Shown here in pieces: positions 17,355 through 25,286 of a stretch of DNA of 64,000 bases. This DNA comes from Aureimonas frigidaquae. Lineage in GTDB: Bacteria; Pseudomonadota; Alphaproteobacteria; Rhizobiales; Rhizobiaceae. The notes below the pieces were generated by a model. The model was not told where the DNA came from. It made no database searches and saw nothing but the letters and a program-made list of their open reading frames with translations. The first letter of the stretch is position 1. Every line of letters begins with the position of its first letter. The DNA is taken from NCBI RefSeq assembly GCF_001463905.1, contig NZ_BBWR01000008.1:248001-312000 (forward strand), in the 5' to 3' direction. The position numbers and the translations under genes are program-made.

Positions 17355-18388
17355 ATGAGCATCGAAGCCGGAATGTCTCGTGCACTGTTTCCAGGGCTCG
17401 TTCTAGCCGTCGCGCTTGCCTCGTCCGCGCGCGCGGAGCCCGGTTCGCTGCCGCAGACGGCAGCGGCGTGCCAGGCCGTTTCCACCGTGGAGCCGCCGGC
17501 AACGGACAAGCCCACGCAGGCGCAGATGCAGTCGCTCGAAGGGTGTGATGCCGAAGCCTTGTTCTACGGAATTGGACGTCCCGCCGATCCGGCGCAGGCG
17601 CGCCTTTGCGCCTTTCCCAACTGGGTCGGGATGATGCAGACCAGGCAATGGGCTTCTCCGGCAGGGACATGCTGAGCGCCATCTATGCCAATGGCGTGGG
17701 CGCGCAGCGCAACCTGAAATACGCGATCCGTCTTGCATGCGAAGCGGATGCGGCTCCGGCGGAATACGATGCCAGGGTCGCCAACCTGCTCGAGAAGGAG
17801 CAATCGTCCTGGAACGGTTCCGACTATTCCTGGTGCGATAACATCACCAGCGGCGTGGCGGGCGGCGCCTGCGCGGCACATGAGCAGCGCATCGACGACC
17901 AGAACAATCGAACCTTCCTCGACAACTTCGCGTCACGCCTATCCGGCCCGGCCGCGGCCAGCTTCGATGCCCTGAAGTCTGCCCAGGCTCAGTGGTCGAC
18001 CGAACGCGCGGAACACGAGATCAGCATGGACGGCACGGCGGCCCAGCAATTCGTCATCGACGCGGAGCGCCTCCAGGACAAGGATTTCGTGGAGATGCTG
18101 CAGCAGCTTGAAAGCGGCAACATGCCCAACCTCGGATCGCGTGATTTGAAGGCCGCCGACGCCCAATTGAACAAAACGTACAAGGCCGTGCAGGCTCTGC
18201 CCGATGACGCGTTCGACGGCACGGTGACGAAAGCCGATATTCAGAACGTTCAAAGGGTCTGGCTGAAATACCGGGACGCATGGGGCAACTTTGCCGCGAC
18301 CGCGTACCCCAACCTGGGAAAGGATGGTGCCGAGGCCTGGGTCACGAAAAAGAGGGACGATATGCTGTCAGCCTTTCTGCTGCCATAA
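17355..18388 (+). pseudogene. LprI-like (DUF1311) secreted protein, split by a frameshift near 17.61-17.64 kb
   Basis: The first frame (17355-17675) gives a signal peptide ending ARA and a Cys-rich N-terminal part. The second frame (open from 17606 to 18388) continues with AMGFSGRDMLSAIYANG and ends in a lysozyme-inhibitor-LprI-like C-terminus (ADAQLNKTYK and VWLKYRDAW). The two frames overlap for 70 bases, and together they give one protein of about 340 residues with no missing middle. A one-base indel between about 17606 and 17640 is the simplest reading. It is either a recent pseudogene or a sequencing error. AGGAGG precedes the start. Confidence 0.75.
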
Positions 18389-18523
18389 AGCATGACCGCG
18401 ATGGTCCTGCGGCCTGGCAATCGACTGACAGATGCTCCGCTTCAAGCGCTTATGCCAAGGTGTGAACGGGCCAGGTCGAAGACGGCACAAGCCGTACGCG
18501 ATCCTAGGCCCTGCCGGCAGGCT

Positions 18524-18901
18524 TCATAGCAAGACACCTTGAGCAAGCGCCCGTTGGATGCCGCGAACGTCCGTTCCCTTCTTCAATGTCTTCGACACCG
18601 GTTGAGGGGATCCGGAAACCCAGATCTTCAGCTCCGCATCGAGGTCGAACGTGCCGGCCGTCTCGACCGAAAAGCGCGTGATGGCGCGATATGGTATCGA
18701 GGTGTAATCGACCTTGCTGCCGGTGAGCCCCTGAACGTCGACCAGGATCAAGCGTTTCTGCGTGAAGACGAAAAAGTCCCGGATCACGCGATAGGACATC
18801 CGAACAGTCTCACCTTCGATCAGAACGCCGTCCATGTGCTTCGCCAGCTTGGCCGGATCCACAATCGACCCATGGCCCATCAGTCCGTCGAGAATGCCCA
18901 T
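18524..18901 (-). CDS. Bacterial PH-domain protein
   Basis: The 125-residue protein reads MGILDGLMGHGS at its start, then a bacterial PH domain with VLIEGETVRMSYRVIRDFFVFT and KRLILVDVQGLTG. I chose the ATG at 18901 because homologues start with this Met-Gly-Leu-Leu-Asp-Gly-like motif and GGAG lies six bases upstream; the frame extends to 18982. Such proteins are small, cytosolic and of unknown role. Confidence 0.85.
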   Translation of the reverse strand: MGILDGLMGHGSIVDPAKLAKHMDGVLIEGETVRMSYRVIRDFFVFTQKRLILVDVQGLTGSKVDYTSIPYRAITRFSVETAGTFDLDAELKIWVSGSPQPVSKTLKKGTDVRGIQRALAQGVLL

Positions 18902-19063
18902 CGCCAGCTCCGCATCGATCCTGTCCGGGATACTTCCATGAGGCTGTACGATTCGCGATAGGCGAGGGTGGGGCCTTTTCAAAAGTCGCGTATGGTCATC
19001 GCAACCAAACCCGTCTGCTCATTCTTGAGCACAGCTTTGTCTCCCCGGTTCAGGTGCAAGCGC

Positions 19064-19633
19064 ATGATATCCATGAGAGCGTTAACAGTCGTCTCGCTCC
19101 TGACGGTCTCAGGCGCTTCGGCACAGTCCGGCAGCGATCGCCTGCAACTGGGCCTCGAAGGTGCACTGCGCGCCTGTGAGCATTGGATCCTGGAACCTGC
19201 GAGCTGGACCGATGGCCTCGCACCCTTCCTCGCCGTCGTCGATCTTGGAGGGCTCATCTCTGAAACCGACAGCCTTCCGGCTGCCTTGCTTCCACCGGAA
19301 GAGTTTCGACGCGGCAATCGCTACTTCAGGATCGCAGCAGGCGAGGAAACGGGTTACGCGCTGGTCGTATCGTCGGATATCCCGATGTGTCACATCACTG
19401 GCGGCGGGTCTGTCGATCTTCAGCCAACCGCCGAGGACACGATCGCCACCGCCGCCTTTCGAGCACGATGGGACACGACATCCACTGAGACGACCGGTGG
19501 CATCGTCACGACATTCTTCCGGTCACGCGCCGAACCGAAGCTGACGCTGGTCTACAGCCGCGCGAGCACTGCAGATGCACGACGTGATCGTGCTCAGGTG
19601 ATTGCGACCGCGCTGTATGATCTCAGCCGCTGA
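19064..19633 (+). CDS. Secreted protein of unknown function
   Basis: From 19064 the 189-residue product has a short signal peptide (MISMRALTVVSLLTVSGASA) and a soluble domain with two Cys residues. I do not recognise the family. The frame continues upstream to 18968 but that part has no ribosome site, and AGGTG lies just before 19064. It is the last host gene before the integration site. Confidence 0.6.
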   Translation: MISMRALTVVSLLTVSGASAQSGSDRLQLGLEGALRACEHWILEPASWTDGLAPFLAVVDLGGLISETDSLPAALLPPEEFRRGNRYFRIAAGEETGYALVVSSDIPMCHITGGGSVDLQPTAEDTIATAAFRARWDTTSTETTGGIVTTFFRSRAEPKLTLVYSRASTADARRDRAQVIATALYDLSR

Positions 19634-19689
19634 CGACTGCAGTCCGCCCAACCGCGGTTGCTGCTTGCGAACAAAAGGGGGGGATCGAA

Positions 19690-19734
19690 TGGTGGGCGTG
19701 ACAGGGATTGAACCTGTGACCCCTACGATGTCAA
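19690..19734 (-). other. attL-type site: displaced 3' fragment of a tRNA-Val(GAC) gene
   Basis: On the minus strand these 45 bases read as the tRNA half from the anticodon loop (TTGACAT, anticodon GAC) through the 3' anticodon stem (CGTAG), variable loop, T arm (GGTTCAATCC) and acceptor strand to an encoded CCA (19692-19690). The 5' half is absent; beyond 19735 the sequence no longer fits a tRNA. A tyrosine integrase begins 118 bases away. This is the classical scar of integration into a tRNA 3' end, with the element to the right. Confidence 0.85.
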
Positions 19735-19852
19735 TGAAGTAACCATCATGTAATGCCATTTATTCTGGGGAAGCGGTAACCTATAAATTTGAACCTGAGG
19801 CTATCTTGGGTCGTTTTCGGAACGCTTTGAGGTTCATTGAACCTACCGGGAA

Positions 19853-20842
19853 CTACGTTAGCTCTAGCTCAAGATTGGATGCCGCTCCTCGGAGATGCTG
19901 AGGCGAATAGCGTGCGTAAACTCTCTCTGTCATCGACGTGTTGGAGTGCCCGAGGTATTGTGCGATTTCGCTCATGGGAGTACCTCCTTCTGCCATCCAC
20001 ACAGCCGCAGTATGTCGAAACACGTGAGGGGTAACGGCTTCAACGTTTGCCGCACGCGCTGCACTCGAGATGCCGCGTTTGATTGTTCGAACCCGTTTGC
20101 CTGCCCACTCGATCACGTGATCCGTCATGGCTGCAGCCCGGGCTTGCTTCAAGACAACAAACAAAGTGTCGGTCATTGGAACAACCGCACGACCTTTGCG
20201 ACGCACCTTGTCATCGGGATCGCGGAGATGGATTTGCCTTCGCTGAAAGTCGACCCGCTCCCAAGTCAGTTCTAGAATGGCTGAAACGCGTGCGCCGGTA
20301 CCCAGCAGCAGGTGAATCGCTGTTCTGACATGATCCGCTTTTGCACTTCGTATCAGTCGCACTGCTTCGCTACGTGACAGGTGACGGTCCTTTGGGGCAG
20401 GCTTCGAAGGCCGCTCGATCCTTGGAGCCGCAGAGATCAGTTTTTCCCCTTCAGCCCATAGTAGGACCATACGAAGGTGCCCAAGCTCAGTATGGATTGT
20501 GCCATCCTTTATGCCGGCTTTACGCCTGGCTTGGGTGTGGGCCCGGCAATCAGCCAAAGTGATGCAATCACCTTCCATATCACCGAAGCGAGAATCCAGA
20601 GCCTTGTAGGTGTGCTTCATTGTTTCCAGCACCGCACGACCTTGTCGGGCGTCCTCGAACCCCTTCCAAAGCGCGCGTACTGACTTGCCCAGAGGCCTAT
20701 TCAGCTCGGCGTAGAGCGATGGCGCAAATTGCTCAGCTTCGCGCGCGTCAGAAGTGCCGAGCGTGTGTCGCTGGCGCTTTCCGTTTGCTTCGAAGACAAG
20801 CGCGAACTTTCCTCGGTATCGCTGTATTTTCCAATCGGGCAC
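19853..20842 (-). CDS. int: Tyrosine recombinase / phage-type integrase
   Basis: The 329-residue protein has an N-terminal SAM-like core-binding region (to about 150) and a catalytic domain with the Arg in GTGARVSAILEL, HVFRHTAAVWM for the His-x-x-Arg box, LGHSN and the nucleophile Tyr near RVYARYS. It lies next to the tRNA-Val 3' fragment and should catalyse integration and excision there. Its start overlaps the excisionase-like gene, an arrangement typical of xis-int pairs. Confidence 0.92.
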   Translation of the reverse strand: MPDWKIQRYRGKFALVFEANGKRQRHTLGTSDAREAEQFAPSLYAELNRPLGKSVRALWKGFEDARQGRAVLETMKHTYKALDSRFGDMEGDCITLADCRAHTQARRKAGIKDGTIHTELGHLRMVLLWAEGEKLISAAPRIERPSKPAPKDRHLSRSEAVRLIRSAKADHVRTAIHLLLGTGARVSAILELTWERVDFQRRQIHLRDPDDKVRRKGRAVVPMTDTLFVVLKQARAAAMTDHVIEWAGKRVRTIKRGISSAARAANVEAVTPHVFRHTAAVWMAEGGTPMSEIAQYLGHSNTSMTERVYARYSPQHLRGAASNLELELT

Positions 20843-20985
20843 TCGTAGGCCTCCACGTCAGTTAATCTAATTCGAAGAAGTTTGCCGCCCGGTCGAAACG
20901 AGGGGATCTCATTTCGGGCGATCATGTTGCGTACGTGGCGTTCAGAGACGCCCCAACGGATCGCTAGGGTGCGGGGACAGAGCAC
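20701..20985 (-). CDS. Excisionase-like helix-turn-helix protein
   Basis: The 94-residue product from a GTG at 20985 has a MerR/Xis-type winged helix: TLAIRWGVSERHVRNMIARNE followed by a wing and a strand LLRIRLTDVEAYE. The frame is open to 21123 (GTG), so a longer N-terminus is possible. The GTG at 20985 lies one base after the stop of the Fis-like gene, suggesting coupling. It overlaps the integrase start by 142 bases. It is probably the directionality factor of Int (inference from position and fold). Confidence 0.6.
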   Translation of the reverse strand: MLCPRTLAIRWGVSERHVRNMIARNEIPSFRPGGKLLRIRLTDVEAYECPIGKYSDTEESSRLSSKQTESASDTRSALLTRAKLSNLRHRSTPS

Positions 20986-20986
20986 G

Positions 20987-21190
20987 TCAGCCAATTGCCT
21001 GACCTCCGCGACAACAGAAGTCTTTCCGTGAATTGGAAGGCCAACTTGCAAGCCTTCCAATATTTGTTTGGCCGTAACGGCTCGCGACGTTGTAGAAAGG
21101 TATGCTGAGAACTCGAACGACACGCGATAGGTTGCCGCCCGACTTCTTCAACTCTTCCCGGATTTGCTCGTCAATCAACTTGCTTTTCAT
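20987..21190 (-). CDS. Fis-type helix-turn-helix small protein
   Basis: The 67-residue product begins at 21190. Residues 5-35 (LIDEQIREELKKSGGNLSRV then VVRVLSIP) look like a Fis-type helix-turn-helix. The C-terminal half is less convincing and overlaps the longer reading of the excisionase-like frame, so a frameshifted tail is possible. The start overlaps the SbcC-like stop by 20 bases. Role unknown; it could be a repressor or recombination accessory protein. Confidence 0.5.
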   Translation of the reverse strand: MKSKLIDEQIREELKKSGGNLSRVVRVLSIPFYNVASRYGQTNIGRLASWPSNSRKDFCCRGGQAIG

Positions 21191-23201
21191 TTTTCCCCAG
21201 CTCGATGTAGTAGTCGGCTGAAGGGTATTTGTGACTGACAAGCAGGATCTGCGAGATCCGTTCTTTCAGGTATTCTAGTGTAAGAGCGGTATTCTGGGCA
21301 CGGTCCTTGTCCATGGAGGCGTCGATCTCATCACCGAGGAAGACGGACAGCTGACCGTTGGTCAGGACCTGGCCCAGACCCAGCCGCAGAGCCAGGTTGG
21401 CCACTGCCTTGCCGGAGCCAGACAGCGTGTCGAGCCGCTGGTCGTCGACCATGATCTCGAACTCGTCGCTGACCTCGACCTTCTGCCGCTGGCCACCGGT
21501 CATCTGGTTGATCAGATGGCTTGCGACCCGGTTGAGGGACGGGATCAGGTGCTGCTTGACCAGCTTGCGCAGGAGGATCAGCGCAGCCTTGCCCTTGCGG
21601 TAGGCTTCTTCCTCGGCCTGCGTTGCGGCGATCTCGGTCACACGCTCGACGTAGGCGGCAAGGTCCGCATCGTAACGCACACGCTCGGCCTCGTAGGCCG
21701 TGGCCTCGAACAGCTTCTGCGAAAGGTCCGGAAGGTCTGCGACCTTGGGCCGGAGCTCCTTGGCCCGCTCCACCTTCACCGCGCGCTCGGCCACATAGGC
21801 CTCGTACTCGGTCACGGCGGCCCTATAAGCCTTCAGTGCAGCTTCGTAGGAGAGCCGCTCACGCAGCTGCCGGTTGAGCTCGACAGGATCTCCACCACCC
21901 TCGGCGATGATCGCCTCCAGACCTGGTCGCTTGGACTGGGCATCCTTGGCCACCTGCATATGGGCCAGCTCGCGCCGAGTGAAGCGCGGCTCGGGAGCTT
22001 CGGGCACGTCCTTCAGGCGTCCCCACTTGTCGGCAGCTTTGTCCCATGCCTCCAGCTGGCTCTTGGCGAGCGCAACCTGACGCATGTCCGGCTCGTCGAC
22101 GCGCTCCTTACCGGCAACGGCGTCACGGGCCACCTCCAGGCGGTCCTCCAGCTTGTCGAGCTCGGCCAGCTCCACCGGCCAGGTGTGGTTGCATGAGGGG
22201 CAGCAATTCTGCGCGCTCGATGCGGTCAGGGCGTCGAACTTGCCCTGCAAGAGATCGAGCGACCGGAACTCCTGGTGGGTCTGGTACTCGGCCTCGGCCT
22301 TGGCGATCGCCTCGGCCGTCATGGACCGCGGGTGGTTGCGAAGGAAGGCCTTGCGCTCCTGCCACAGATCGTAGGCGTCGTGCTCATGCTCGAAGGAAGC
22401 AGGATCGAACTCGGTGGGTTCTGGGAGGGAACCGAGTTCCTTCCGAGCAGCGGCGACCCGTTGCGCCTGCTCGATCTGCTCCTCCAGCTGCTCGACGGTG
22501 TGCTCGACGGTGGCCTTCGGCTCGACCGGCGCGGTCTTCTCCTGGGCAAGCCAGCCGTCGATCTGGTTCAGCTCGTCGCGCTGGAGGTTCAGCTCGACGA
22601 TCACTGGCTGCAGCTCGGCCGACAGCCGGTAGCCCTTCGGTATGACCGGCTCCTTCGGCTCCTGGAGGCCGCGCTCCAAACCCTCGATCATGCGGGAGAG
22701 GCCGAGAGCCTCCTTGCTGCACCAGGCGGTCAGGTCGTCGATCACCGACAGGCCGATCACGCTGTCGACCATCTGCTTACGCTCGGTGGGCTTCATGGCG
22801 CCGAGCTTCTCGATGTCGCCCTGGTTCGCCGCACAGGCCACGTCGAAGACAGTGATGCCGAAGCCAAGGATCTCGGCGACCTTGGTGTTGACCGCCTTCA
22901 CGCCGTTCGTGACCTCGGTGCCGTCGCGCAGGAGCTTGGCCGAGGCGATCCGCCGCTCGACCTTGAACGTCTCGTCGCGGACCTGGAAGGTGAGGGCGGC
23001 CTTCAGGGTCTTGTAGTCGGACGTCTGGCCGCGCAGGGCGGCGGTGCCGAAGAGGCAGAACCGGATCATCTCCAGGATGACGGACTTGCCCGCTTCGTTC
23101 GGGCCAACGATGGCGCCGAAGCCCCGCTCAAAATGAAACGAGCCCTCAAGGGCTCGTCCGGTGGAGGGGAAGGTTACGGAATATTCGAGGGTCTTAAGCA
23201 C
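21171..23201 (-). CDS. SbcC/Rad50-like ATPase with zinc hook
   Basis: The 676-residue protein has Walker A GPNEAGKS at residues 33-40 and long charged helices forming a coiled coil. A CPSC zinc-hook motif sits near residue 332, and the C-terminus has a signature loop LSGSGKAV and Walker B FLGDEID. This is the architecture of SbcC and T4 gp46, which with an SbcD/gp47 nuclease process DNA ends for recombination-dependent replication. The GTG start at 23201 has AGGAG seven bases upstream and overlaps the upstream small gene by 8 bases. The SbcD-like partner is at 23424. Confidence 0.88.
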   Translation of the reverse strand: MLKTLEYSVTFPSTGRALEGSFHFERGFGAIVGPNEAGKSVILEMIRFCLFGTAALRGQTSDYKTLKAALTFQVRDETFKVERRIASAKLLRDGTEVTNGVKAVNTKVAEILGFGITVFDVACAANQGDIEKLGAMKPTERKQMVDSVIGLSVIDDLTAWCSKEALGLSRMIEGLERGLQEPKEPVIPKGYRLSAELQPVIVELNLQRDELNQIDGWLAQEKTAPVEPKATVEHTVEQLEEQIEQAQRVAAARKELGSLPEPTEFDPASFEHEHDAYDLWQERKAFLRNHPRSMTAEAIAKAEAEYQTHQEFRSLDLLQGKFDALTASSAQNCCPSCNHTWPVELAELDKLEDRLEVARDAVAGKERVDEPDMRQVALAKSQLEAWDKAADKWGRLKDVPEAPEPRFTRRELAHMQVAKDAQSKRPGLEAIIAEGGGDPVELNRQLRERLSYEAALKAYRAAVTEYEAYVAERAVKVERAKELRPKVADLPDLSQKLFEATAYEAERVRYDADLAAYVERVTEIAATQAEEEAYRKGKAALILLRKLVKQHLIPSLNRVASHLINQMTGGQRQKVEVSDEFEIMVDDQRLDTLSGSGKAVANLALRLGLGQVLTNGQLSVFLGDEIDASMDKDRAQNTALTLEYLKERISQILLVSHKYPSADYYIELGKNEKQVD

Positions 23202-23427
23202 TGGGCCACTCCTGACAGAGACCCTGCGTGCGGGCCTTCTCGATTGCGGGTTGAACGGTGTTCGGCATAAGGTCGGAGATGTGCTTGGCGCACAGCCGGA
23301 ACTCGTCGACGCCCTTCTTCAGGGCCTCTTTCAGCGTCCGGATCATGATGCTCTCCGGAGCGGTCAGGCTGGGGGTGGACAGCCATTCGTCCATGGCTGC
23401 TTCGATCTGTGCGGGGGAGACGTTCAT
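23194..23427 (-). CDS. Small protein between the SbcD-like and SbcC-like genes
   Basis: The 77-residue, mostly helical protein starts MNVSPAQIEAAMDEW. Its ATG overlaps the SbcD-like stop by 4 bases and its stop overlaps the SbcC-like start by 8, so the three are translationally coupled. No family recognised. A role with the nuclease pair is inference from position. Confidence 0.65.
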   Translation of the reverse strand: MNVSPAQIEAAMDEWLSTPSLTAPESIMIRTLKEALKKGVDEFRLCAKHISDLMPNTVQPAIEKARTQGLCQEWPSA

Positions 23428-24377
23428 TCCTTAACGCGTGCCTCTTCGAACTTGGTGAGAAGGGCGGTGCGGATCTTCTCCGGCACGTCCTCTTCGTCGA
23501 AGGCCTGCGCGAACAGCGCGGCCATGTTGAAATCGCCCATCGACACCTCGACCTCTTCGGTGGCGGTGGTCTCTGGGCGCTTGAAGGTGAGCTGCAGGCA
23601 ATCGACCGTCTGGTCGAAGACCTCGCCTGGCTTCAGCTGGATGCGGACGCACTTGTCTGCGAGGTCACGACCCTCCAAGGCATCGCTGGTCAGCGTGACG
23701 TACATCTCGCCATGGTCCTCGCCGTGGGCGTAGGGCTGCAGCGATCCGACGACGACCACGTCGACGTTGTGGCGCTTGAACCGCTCGGGCAGGTGGACGT
23801 GGCCGGTGTAGGCCGTTGCGCACCCCATGTCGGCGAGCTCTTTCGTCGGGATCATATTCCCGTCGCCGAAGATCGTGTCCCAGTGGCCAAAGGCTGCGTC
23901 GAGCGGCTGGGTGATGAGCGAGGCGGCAGTCTCGGTCAGGTGATAGGGGAAGAAGCCGGCGGTGCCGTCGTCCAAAACCTCGTAGTGCGGCTTGTCTCGA
24001 ACGATCACGATGTTCGGGACCGAGGCCACGATCATCGCGAAGAGATCGAAGCCGCCCTTCTTCTCCATGTCGCGCGAGACGTCGTGGTTGCCGGCGAGGA
24101 TGATGAAGGTGCAGCCCGGTGCGCTGCGAGCTGCCTCCAGGTAGGCGAGGGCAGCAGTCGCGATGGTAGTGTACGGCACGTACCATTTGTCGAAGAGGTC
24201 GCCCATGCACACATGCAGATCGACCTCCCCCGCTTTCGCGAGAGAGGCCTTGAAGTCTGCCAGTACGGATGCTTCCCGGTCGTTTCGCCGGTGGAGTGGC
24301 ACGCCATTGATGAACTGGCGGCCGAGGTGCGGATCGCCCAGGAGTTCTGCCTGGGCACCGAGAAGTTCAATTCGCAT
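23424..24377 (-). CDS. SbcD/gp47-like metallophosphoesterase (DNA exonuclease subunit)
   Basis: The 317-residue calcineurin-type phosphoesterase has the metal-binding motifs in order: DPHLG, GDLFD, GNHD, GHWD and GHVH. With the SbcC-like ATPase downstream it would form an end-processing nuclease like phage T4 gp46/gp47 or host SbcCD. It starts at 24377 after a 127-base gap that contains a terminator for the upstream gene, so it probably heads its own transcript. Confidence 0.88.
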   Translation of the reverse strand: MRIELLGAQAELLGDPHLGRQFINGVPLHRRNDREASVLADFKASLAKAGEVDLHVCMGDLFDKWYVPYTTIATAALAYLEAARSAPGCTFIILAGNHDVSRDMEKKGGFDLFAMIVASVPNIVIVRDKPHYEVLDDGTAGFFPYHLTETAASLITQPLDAAFGHWDTIFGDGNMIPTKELADMGCATAYTGHVHLPERFKRHNVDVVVVGSLQPYAHGEDHGEMYVTLTSDALEGRDLADKCVRIQLKPGEVFDQTVDCLQLTFKRPETTATEEVEVSMGDFNMAALFAQAFDEEDVPEKIRTALLTKFEEARVKE

Positions 24378-24447
24378 TGGCTATCCTGCTGTCGTTACTA
24401 AACTGAGCGCACGTAAGTGACCGCTGTTGCACTCTGGATCAGGGCAA

Positions 24448-24477
24448 AGAAAAAGGGCTGGCCCGGGGCCAGCCCTC
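24448..24477 (-). terminator. Rho-independent terminator
   Basis: On the minus strand, GGGCTGGCC and GGCCAGCCC form a stem over a four-base CCGG centre and are followed by TTTTTC. It lies just after the stop of the gene at 24505. Confidence 0.8.
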
Positions 24478-24504
24478 GTACTGCTATTTATTCTTGGAAT
24501 AACT

Positions 24505-25161
24505 TTAGTTCTTAAGCAGCTCGAAGGTCGGGACGCCCCAGGTGTTGCCGTTGCCGGTGCGCTCCTTGTAGCCCACCTTGATCTTCACCTCGGCGGTCTG
24601 CGGATCGATGCCGGCCTTCTGGAGAGCCTTCACGAACTTCGCGAACTCCTTCCAACCCGTGGTGGAGAGCGAGTGACCAAGGGCCGTGCCGGCCTCGATC
24701 GTCACGTTCTTCAGCTCCAGGTCGTCAACCAGCTCGAAGGTCAGGTCCGCCGACTTGTAGGGGAAGGCGTTTGGAGCAACCTTGCGGGCGTCGATCAGGG
24801 CCTGCGGCCACGGCTTGCCGGACACTGCGACTTGGCGGTCGTAAGTCTTCTCGTAGGTCGCCGGGTTGCCGAACTTGACGGCTTCCGTGTAGGCAATCTC
24901 GCTCATGTCGAGCGTGACGATTACGTCTTCGAGAAGCGGCTTGTTCGTGCCGATGGCGAGCCCGTGCTCGTTCACCTTCAGCCATTCGTCGACGACATGG
25001 GTGCCGTTCATCGCATCCTGGAGACCCATCGGGGCGCCAGCCTGCGGGACAGCGATAGCAGACGGGGCTGCGGCGGGAGCAACTGCCGTACCCGTCTGTG
25101 CGGGGGCGACGTTAGCTGCTGCGGCCTGGGCTGCCTGGATTGCTGCGTCAATACCGGTCAT
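24505..25161 (-). CDS. Phage protein of unknown function, possibly a ssDNA-binding protein
   Basis: The 218-residue protein has an Ala/Pro/Val-rich N-terminal linker (about residues 1-45) and then a mixed strand/helix domain with TLDMSEIAYTEAVKFG and a late VKIKVGYKERTGNGNTWG. AGGAAC precedes the ATG. It is a single-gene unit bracketed by terminators at both ends, as highly expressed phage proteins often are. Its place between the helicase and the nuclease pair suggests a DNA-metabolism role, for example single-strand binding. That is inference; no family motif is decisive. Confidence 0.6.
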   Translation of the reverse strand: MTGIDAAIQAAQAAAANVAPAQTGTAVAPAAAPSAIAVPQAGAPMGLQDAMNGTHVVDEWLKVNEHGLAIGTNKPLLEDVIVTLDMSEIAYTEAVKFGNPATYEKTYDRQVAVSGKPWPQALIDARKVAPNAFPYKSADLTFELVDDLELKNVTIEAGTALGHSLSTTGWKEFAKFVKALQKAGIDPQTAEVKIKVGYKERTGNGNTWGVPTFELLKN

Positions 25162-25216
25162 GTGTCAGTTCCTATTCTGGTTCTTGTTCACCGTCGTGCG
25201 GTGAGCTTGAGATAAG

Positions 25217-25243
25217 CAAAAGGCCCGGTTATTACACCGGGCC
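25217..25243 (-). terminator. Rho-independent terminator
   Basis: On the minus strand AGGCCCGGTG, TAATAA and an inverted CCGGGCCT stem are followed by TTTTGC. It sits about 45 bases beyond the helicase stop. Confidence 0.75.
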
Positions 25244-25286
25244 TCGTGTTCTTGTAATATAATACCGCGTATATTGATTTCCTAAG

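Noticed and set aside
23127-23162. GAGCCCTCAAGGGCTC hairpin as a terminator
   Set aside because: It lies inside the SbcC-like coding sequence near its start and lacks a T tract.
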